NCBI GenBank assembly: GCA_022495005.1
Contig: JAGYXB010000973.1
Coordinates: forward strand, 248,001 to 312,000
Direction of reading: 5' to 3'
Length of the DNA stretch: 64,000 nt
Source of the DNA: Rhyacophila brunnea
Lineage: Eukaryota; Arthropoda; Insecta; Trichoptera; Rhyacophilidae
Part shown: one piece after another, positions 59,210 through 64,000 of the stretch
How the letters are laid out: the number at the start of each line of letters is the position of its first letter
Numbering within the stretch: the stretch's first letter is position 1
The notes under the pieces: generated by a model
What the model was told of the DNA's origin: nothing
What the model saw: the letters and a program-made list of their open reading frames with translations, nothing else
Database searches by the model: none
Position numbers and translations under genes: made by a program

Positions 59210-59887
59210 ATCTAGACCGTTTATATTTATAGAGTCTGTTTTACAGTAATTAATCTTTAGCGAACAATTACAATTATCATTATTTATTTCATTACTTTTT
59301 TACACACTCCTCCACTGGGTTCCTAGACAATCTCATATTATTATGTATTCGGTTTTTTTTTTTCATTATTTTTTTAAATGGCAACTTTTAAATAATGTAT
59401 TTCTATCCGATTTTTTTTAAATATTTAGTCTTACTATCATAATAAATTTTAAAATTAATAATAATACATATCAAACTGGGTATACTGTAGAGGTGAGTTG
59501 GAAATACTGTCACCAGTTTGTGTACTCAAGTTTCTGGTGAAACTACCCATACTAAGTATTTGTGGCCCAATAAACTTATTCCAAAAAACTTGTGATGATA
59601 TCATCGCCAAACGATCTATATAGCATTCCAAATACTAGTAAGTATTTTGGAACAAGTTTTTATACTAAGTATTTTTTTATACTGGTAGTATGTATACTTA
59701 GTCTTCAAAATCGACCAGTTTTCTCATCTCTAGTATATTGCACACTTTACTCAAGTGCACGCTATTCACAACCACGGTTTTGAGTAGTTCTGTTTGGTAA
59801 ACTCCACCATAATTTTGAATGGTGCTTCTCGTTCATTACGCCATTTACACTACGGTTATTGGAAAAGTATAAAATCTGGTTCAATGA
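59210..59887. other. No gene seen (GPCR intron)
   Basis: AT-rich without recognised features. Confidence 0.5.
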
Positions 59888-60525
59888 ATAAACAGAACAT
59901 GAAGAAACAGAACAGTGACAAAACACAACAGAAATAAATAGAACTATGACCTATCAGGAAAAATAAATTTATTTTTTCCTGATAAATCATAGTTCAAGTT
60001 TAGTTTTTCAAATTTAAAAACATTTAATATTGAAATTTTCGTATCTCTATATTATGTTGTATAGATTTTTAATAACACAAGACGTTTTCAATACGCCATA
60101 AAAAATCAAATTATATAATTTCTGCATACCTAATTGCTGGAAAGCCTCAATTAAACTGGACTTAACTCGGTATTGCCGGCAAGCTAGGTATAGCTCGTCT
60201 TAATCAATATAATATGTTCAAATTGCTTGGGTGACTAGGTACCTACAGCGAAATAATGAGTTTAATAATAATTCTGTGGAGTTGTGCATGATTATCAAAA
60301 TCAAGCAGATAAATTTAGGTTTTTACGCCGAATGGCTAACATGCAGTGATTATAATTATTATATAAGTATTAATTTTTTTTTTTTATATTTTGTTTATAA
60401 ACTTAAGTTTTATAAGTATTTAATTAATAAATAGATACGACAAAAATGATTTTTTTTCCTCTGGCTGTTCTGTGTTCACTGTTCTGTTTTGTCACCGTTC
60501 TGTTTCTTCATGTTCTGTTATAATA
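59888..60525. mobile_element. Foldback element with AACAGAAC/GTTCTGTT arms
   Basis: Left arm (59888-59935) AACAGAACATGAAGAAACAG and right arm (60480-60525) are inverted copies rich in CAGAAC motifs. A second nested palindrome with arms GAACTATGAC..CAGGAAAAA lies at 59941-59995. Confidence 0.75.
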
Positions 60526-60877
60526 AATCATGTTCTGTTTTTTTACTGTGCATACAATCCAAAAGTATCATCGAAAAAACTTCATTCTTTTATCAAAAGG
60601 TCATTTTGAACATTTTCCATTATCTGAAATACTACTATAACTTTTACGCAGCCTAATAATATGACACCCAGCCAGATGAAAAATAACCCGAAAAGGGGGG
60701 AATTATTAAAACTTTTCGGATACTGGCGACATTGGATTATAATTAAAACTTTGCTCTCAGGAACAAATTTGACGCAACAAACTTCCAATGGGTAGGTAAG
60801 TATCCTTGTCCATTTTAAATTTATTAATTACACGCGACAATTATACTACCTTTAGATCGACTCATTTTAGTAGTCAC

Positions 60878-61266
60878 TTAAGGCGATACATCAGTGAAAC
60901 GGCAAATAATTTTCAACTATAGGCGCGATGAAATTTTGGACTCGCTGCCATTCGGAGAGAGAACGTCGAGCTGGCAACACGTCAATTTGTTTAGTGATGG
61001 CGAGGGGGGTATTAATTCTTAAATCATGTAAAGATGACTAAAAACGTTACCCATTTACTTTAAAAAGAAAACATGTGAATGAATATATTATTATTGTTAC
61101 TAATAGAACAGATCGCAATAAACAGAACATTAAATGGACGCATTTTGGATTTATATGACAAATTATATTTCGTTTGGCATGCGTCATTTTCACCCGCGAC
61201 CCGCAATCCACGCATCGCCTAGCCACGATCTTTTTAGAACGTCCCTCAACAGAGGTATAACCTTAA
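60878..61266 (+). mobile_element. TTAA-site MITE, copy 3
   Basis: Bounded by TTAAGGCGATACATC on the left and GAGGTATAACCTTAA on the right, the clearest TIRs of the three copies. It lies in the GPCR intron, 440 bp from the first coding exon. Confidence 0.85.
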
Positions 61267-61706
61267 GAACACTTAAGCTGTGATTATATTATGATGCACG
61301 TCACGTACTGTCACGCTGTCACGGCGACAAATTTAGTCTATGGTTTCGTCATTTTGCAGAATATTATGAACGATTAACATCTATCTAAACTCAATGATGG
61401 AGAGTGCCAACTCTAATGTAATAGTATTTTGAAATTTTATTCATTATTCATGCTAATTTCTATTAATTTTAACAGTTTCTACGTGTGCGTACGTTAAAAT
61501 TACTTGCGACATGACAAGACCATAGATAATAGACAACATTATTATGGAAAATACATAGTGCCAACCGCAAAAAAACAATAAACACCCAATTCTGTGTTGT
61601 CATCGGACATGGTCGGGAAAAGGACGACAATGATGGCTTTACGTTTTTTAACATTTTCGGGTAATCTGTTACTAAAGTATCTTTATTTATTAATGTCATA
61701 ACTTAC

Positions 61707-62015
61707 CAATAAACTGATGTATCCATGGACATCGTTGTAAGCCATGATAACATCTTTAACACCCCCCGTGCAGTATCCACAAGGAATCACCTCAATCTGA
61801 CGCTGTTTCCATAGGTTTACGAGCGCCTTCATTGCATTGTCTAAGTTAATGGATCCATTTGTGTTTTTCCTGGCCATCTGTTGCCGCATGATTTCAATGA
61901 TCTCCTCATAGGTTCCATCCAGGCGGATTCCACTGAACAAGTCAATAGGAGTCACGCTTGTTTCGTTGTAAGAAAATGTTGTAAACATCTCTTCTGACGA
62001 CATGTTGGAAGCCAT
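61707..62015 (-). CDS. First coding exon of a peptide GPCR (FMRFamide/myosuppressin receptor-like, dmsr-1-like)
   Basis: This exon encodes 103 residues: an extracellular N-terminus and the beginning of TM1. It starts at an ATG in a good context (purine-rich, AAAAATGG) and ends at a GTAAGT donor (61701-61706) in phase 0. Potential N-glycosylation sites are N4 (NMS), N17 (NET) and N53 (NGS). A Cys pair (IPCGYC, residues 77-82) precedes the segment YNDVHGYISLL, which runs into TM1. It joins in frame to the exon at 42420-42578, giving a continuous TM1 (YISLL+VCMFGTFANILNIAVL). In the family, this layout (Cys-containing N-terminus, HGYxSLxVC, then ANxLNIxVLTR) is typical of insect FMRFamide, myosuppressin and dmsr-1-like receptors, class A GPCRs coupling neuropeptide signals at the plasma membrane. 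The ligand cannot be told from these residues. A 3' splice site lies just upstream, so at least one 5' UTR exon exists beyond 62.04 kb. Confidence 0.85.
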
Positions 62016-62037
62016 TTTTTATGGAATCAGGTCACAT
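62016..62037 (-). promoter_or_regulatory. Short 5' UTR of the GPCR exon with a start-stop uORF
   Basis: On the minus strand a pyrimidine-rich tract ending TTTATTTACAG (AG at 62038-62039) is followed by ATGTGACC and, 22 nt into the exon, the main ATG. The first six exon bases are ATG immediately followed by TGA, a minimal upstream ORF. If the splice site is used as drawn, ribosomes scanning from an upstream UTR exon meet this start-stop element before the receptor start. Confidence 0.6.
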
Positions 62038-62579
62038 CTGTAAATAAAGAAATAATCTATTTGTAATTTGAATCATTGTTGGTTTTTGTTGGCCGTATTA
62101 TGTTTCGGTCTGATTTAATTTTATTATTTCATAACATTGGTGGGTTTCAAAATAATTAATCATTGCGACGAGATGTGTTTTCTTTTTTCACCATTACATT
62201 CTATATATTATTCTTTCCGTTTATTCCCATAAATTATTAACATAAAAATTATTAACATAAAATTATTAACATAAAAATAACTAGTAGGTCACCAAAAGTA
62301 ATGAAACTTGCACAGCATTACTAAAATATTAGTACAGAACATTAGTATATTAGTACAGATCAATAACGCGGAAATTTATTCCAAACATAATCTCTGCGAT
62401 CGCTTTTGCCAGGAACATAAAACATCACACGAACTCACACAAATACCAACAGACCACGGAGCACTGAGGGCATTATCTAAAAAGATTTAAATTGAGGGAC
62501 AATGACTACTGTCCATGTGACGGCTACACATCTCAAATTGTGTGACATGTCATCGACGACTGCCCAGTACTAAAAAAAT

Positions 62580-63115
62580 ATCGATGTGTGTACTTATGTA
62601 CGCGCGTTAGAAGTTATACTTCTTTAGCGTAACAAAACAAAAACAAAACTTGTGATAACCTAGATTCTTCGACCAGCTCTTAATTATCTTGTTAAATTAC
62701 ACACTCAAGAAAAAGGACCGCTTATTGGAACACCATTGGTTTATTTCTATACACTTTAACTTATATTATTAAATTATATAATGTTTTCTCGTTGTTTTTA
62801 TTTTCAAAGTACCAAAATGTCACTCTGACGTTTAATAGTTTGTTTACGTAAGGAATTGCAAATGACCGACAATAATAAATTCGCTGCCCAGGCAACGGAA
62901 CAATTCTAAACTATAATATTATACTGTATAATCGTCACGATTTCAGTATCAGACTGTGGCGTAATGGTAGTGCGTTCGGCTGATAACCGAGCAATCGGTG
63001 GTTCGAATCCAATCGAGTGCGTTTTTTTTCTGTGAAAAAATAAATTATGTGTCACACGCCAAAAATACACTTTGATCTGATTTCCCAAAAGCGCCTAAAG
63101 AAGTATAACTTCAAA
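62580..63115 (+). mobile_element. tRNA-carrying TIR element family T, copy 2, inserted in a LINE
   Basis: Boundaries are defined by comparison with the uninterrupted LINE copy at 44925-45345: coding up to GACTGCCCAGTACTAAA is followed by the element, and the LINE resumes at GGAGCAATGGACTC. Runs of A flank both sides, suggesting a short A-rich target duplication. TIR-like blocks GAAGTTATACTTC / GAAGTATAACTTC lie near the ends. Confidence 0.8.
62954..63021 (+). tRNA. Degenerate tRNA-Ile(GAT)-like sequence inside family T
   Basis: A-box-like TGGCGTAATGGTAGTGCG, anticodon arm TTCGG-CTGATAA-CCGAG (five pairs, anticodon GAT) and B-box GGTTCGAATCC are visible. The T stem has mismatches and no 7-bp acceptor stem can be drawn, so a functional tRNA is unlikely; it may still supply a pol III promoter. 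Confidence 0.5.
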
Positions 63116-63290
63116 AGGAGCAATGGACTCTCGGAACTTTGTGTAGACAACATAATCATAAAATTTACTTCCAAATACTTCACCCAATACTAAACAACAA
63201 AACAACACGAGAGCACTACACAAAATATTTAATTTTAGCCATAAATAAAATTAAAGATATAAATGGAGGAATACAATTATAATATAATCT

Positions 63291-63770
63291 ACTAGCCCAC
63301 TTCAGCTAAAACCTGTAATTGAGCAATTTTTACGGCATGGAACGCATTATCATTTTTTACATTAATTTATATCGGAATATTGTTTCGCTTAACGAGTGTT
63401 TCACATTACGAGTAAGAACGAATTATTCTCGTTATGAGAGGTTTCACTGTAGTTCCATTTAAAAATGTCTAGCCATGTGGTCAGAAGCTATTGCAAAAAA
63501 ACAGTTCGAAAAATGGTTGAAACTCAATTTCCAATAACCCGCATAGTCAGTTTTCCGTATTATACGAGACAACGTACCGACTGACTCTACTGTTAGTACA
63601 GGAAGACGCAAAATAAAATCACAGTTTTTATTTAAATTGTTAAGTGTTTTAGTTATGTGTTTGTGTTTGTGTTTGGATTAATATTACAGATGTAGCTATC
63701 ATAGGATTGCTGTAACCCAGATCGCAATAATTATTAATATTCATTTTTCAAGTACAATTAGTCAGTACCA
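63291..63770. other. No gene seen
   Basis: AT-rich; nothing recognised. Confidence 0.5.
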
Positions 63771-64000
63771 GTGGCGGCTCGTGGATAAAATATCTGGGGG
63801 TGCTGCAATTGATTAAAAATAAAAAAATGTTTATTTGGATTATATTTTACTATTAACATCAAAATTAAATATAAATAATTAATCATATTAATAAGTAATT
63901 AAAATAAAGAACTTTGCATGAATTGCTTCCAGAAATAAATTTTAACAGTGTTAATAAATCATTAGAGCTATATTTCCTTCCTCCGCACGCGCGCGGGCTC
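63771..64000 (+). mobile_element. Possible left end of a DNA element running off the window
   Basis: CAGTGGCGGCTCGTGGATAA resembles the terminus of common insect non-autonomous DNA elements; the other end is not in the window. Confidence 0.35.

Larger units (their letters stand above)
42579..61706 (-). other. 19.1 kb GPCR intron
   Basis: The interval between the two GPCR exons has GTAAGT at its 5' end and TTTTCAG at its 3' end, both phase 0. It is filled with interspersed repeats listed individually. No additional conserved coding exon was recognised in it on either strand. Confidence 0.8.
62350..63290 (+). mobile_element. LINE 3' end, copy 2, interrupted by a family T element
   Basis: The left part contains blocks homologous to copy 1 (SHELTQIPTDHGALR, then in another frame RFKLRDNDYCPCDGYTSQIV) and stops at CCCAGTACT. 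After the 535-bp insert the LINE resumes at GGAGCAATGGACTCTC and runs to about 63290. Confidence 0.8.

Noticed and set aside
63000..63088. 60-codon minus frame near the window end
   Set aside because: It runs antisense through the tRNA-like sequence of family T.

Overview
This is an AT-rich stretch of a eukaryotic, almost certainly insect, genome. Support for that reading: coding exons are short, separated by very long introns and bounded by clean GT/AG sites; there is a short run of the insect telomere motif TTAGG (as CCTAA, near 58.24 kb); and most of the window is built from insect-style transposable-element debris (RTE, R1/Jockey and CR1-like LINEs, tRNA-derived SINEs, hAT, TTAA-site MITEs, copia). 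A finer placement is not resolved; a hemipteran (aphid-like) genome is a weak guess from the transposon families.

Host genes are sparse. On the minus strand, two phase-matched coding exons (61707-62015 and 42420-42578) encode the N-terminus, TM1 and TM2 of a rhodopsin-class peptide GPCR of the FMRFamide/myosuppressin (dmsr-1-like) type. They are separated by a 19.1 kb intron, and the rest of the receptor was not found. A 3' splice site just upstream of the start implies a further 5' UTR exon, and the leader carries an immediate ATG-TGA start-stop uORF. On the plus strand, one exon (16880-17100) encodes the C-terminal half of a CUB domain of a suppressor-of-lurcher (Sol-1)-like protein; its partner exons are not visible. 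A degenerate YqaJ-like exonuclease fragment lies at 39.7-40.1 kb.

Everything else is repeats, often nested. Left part (1-16 kb): MITEs, SINEs, a copia pol remnant, a Penelope-like hammerhead-type motif, a truncated LINE and the first copy of a TIR element that carries a tRNA-Ile-like sequence. 16-28 kb: the CUB exon, an RTE tail, a SINE split by a MITE, a TIR element with a 37-bp tandem array whose end is hit by a hAT element (perfect 8-bp TSD), and a 2.6 kb DNA transposon with TIRs and a decayed transposase. 28-42 kb: further SINEs and MITEs, RTE and R1/Jockey-like LINE ends, and a young short LTR element (37.06-39.57 kb, much more GC-rich than its surroundings). 42-62 kb is largely the GPCR intron, filled with solo-LTR-like repeats, LINE tails, tandemised RTE tails, foldback elements and a non-autonomous hAT element that contains the TTAGG run. 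62-63.3 kb: a LINE 3' end interrupted by a second copy of the tRNA-like TIR element.

No operon-like organisation, CRISPR array, rRNA or intact functional tRNA was seen. The most informative items are relationships among repeats: seven copies of one hairpin-bearing element, a tRNA-like sequence inside a TIR element whose empty site is visible in a paralogous LINE copy, and a SINE that shares its 3' tail with a LINE in the same window.
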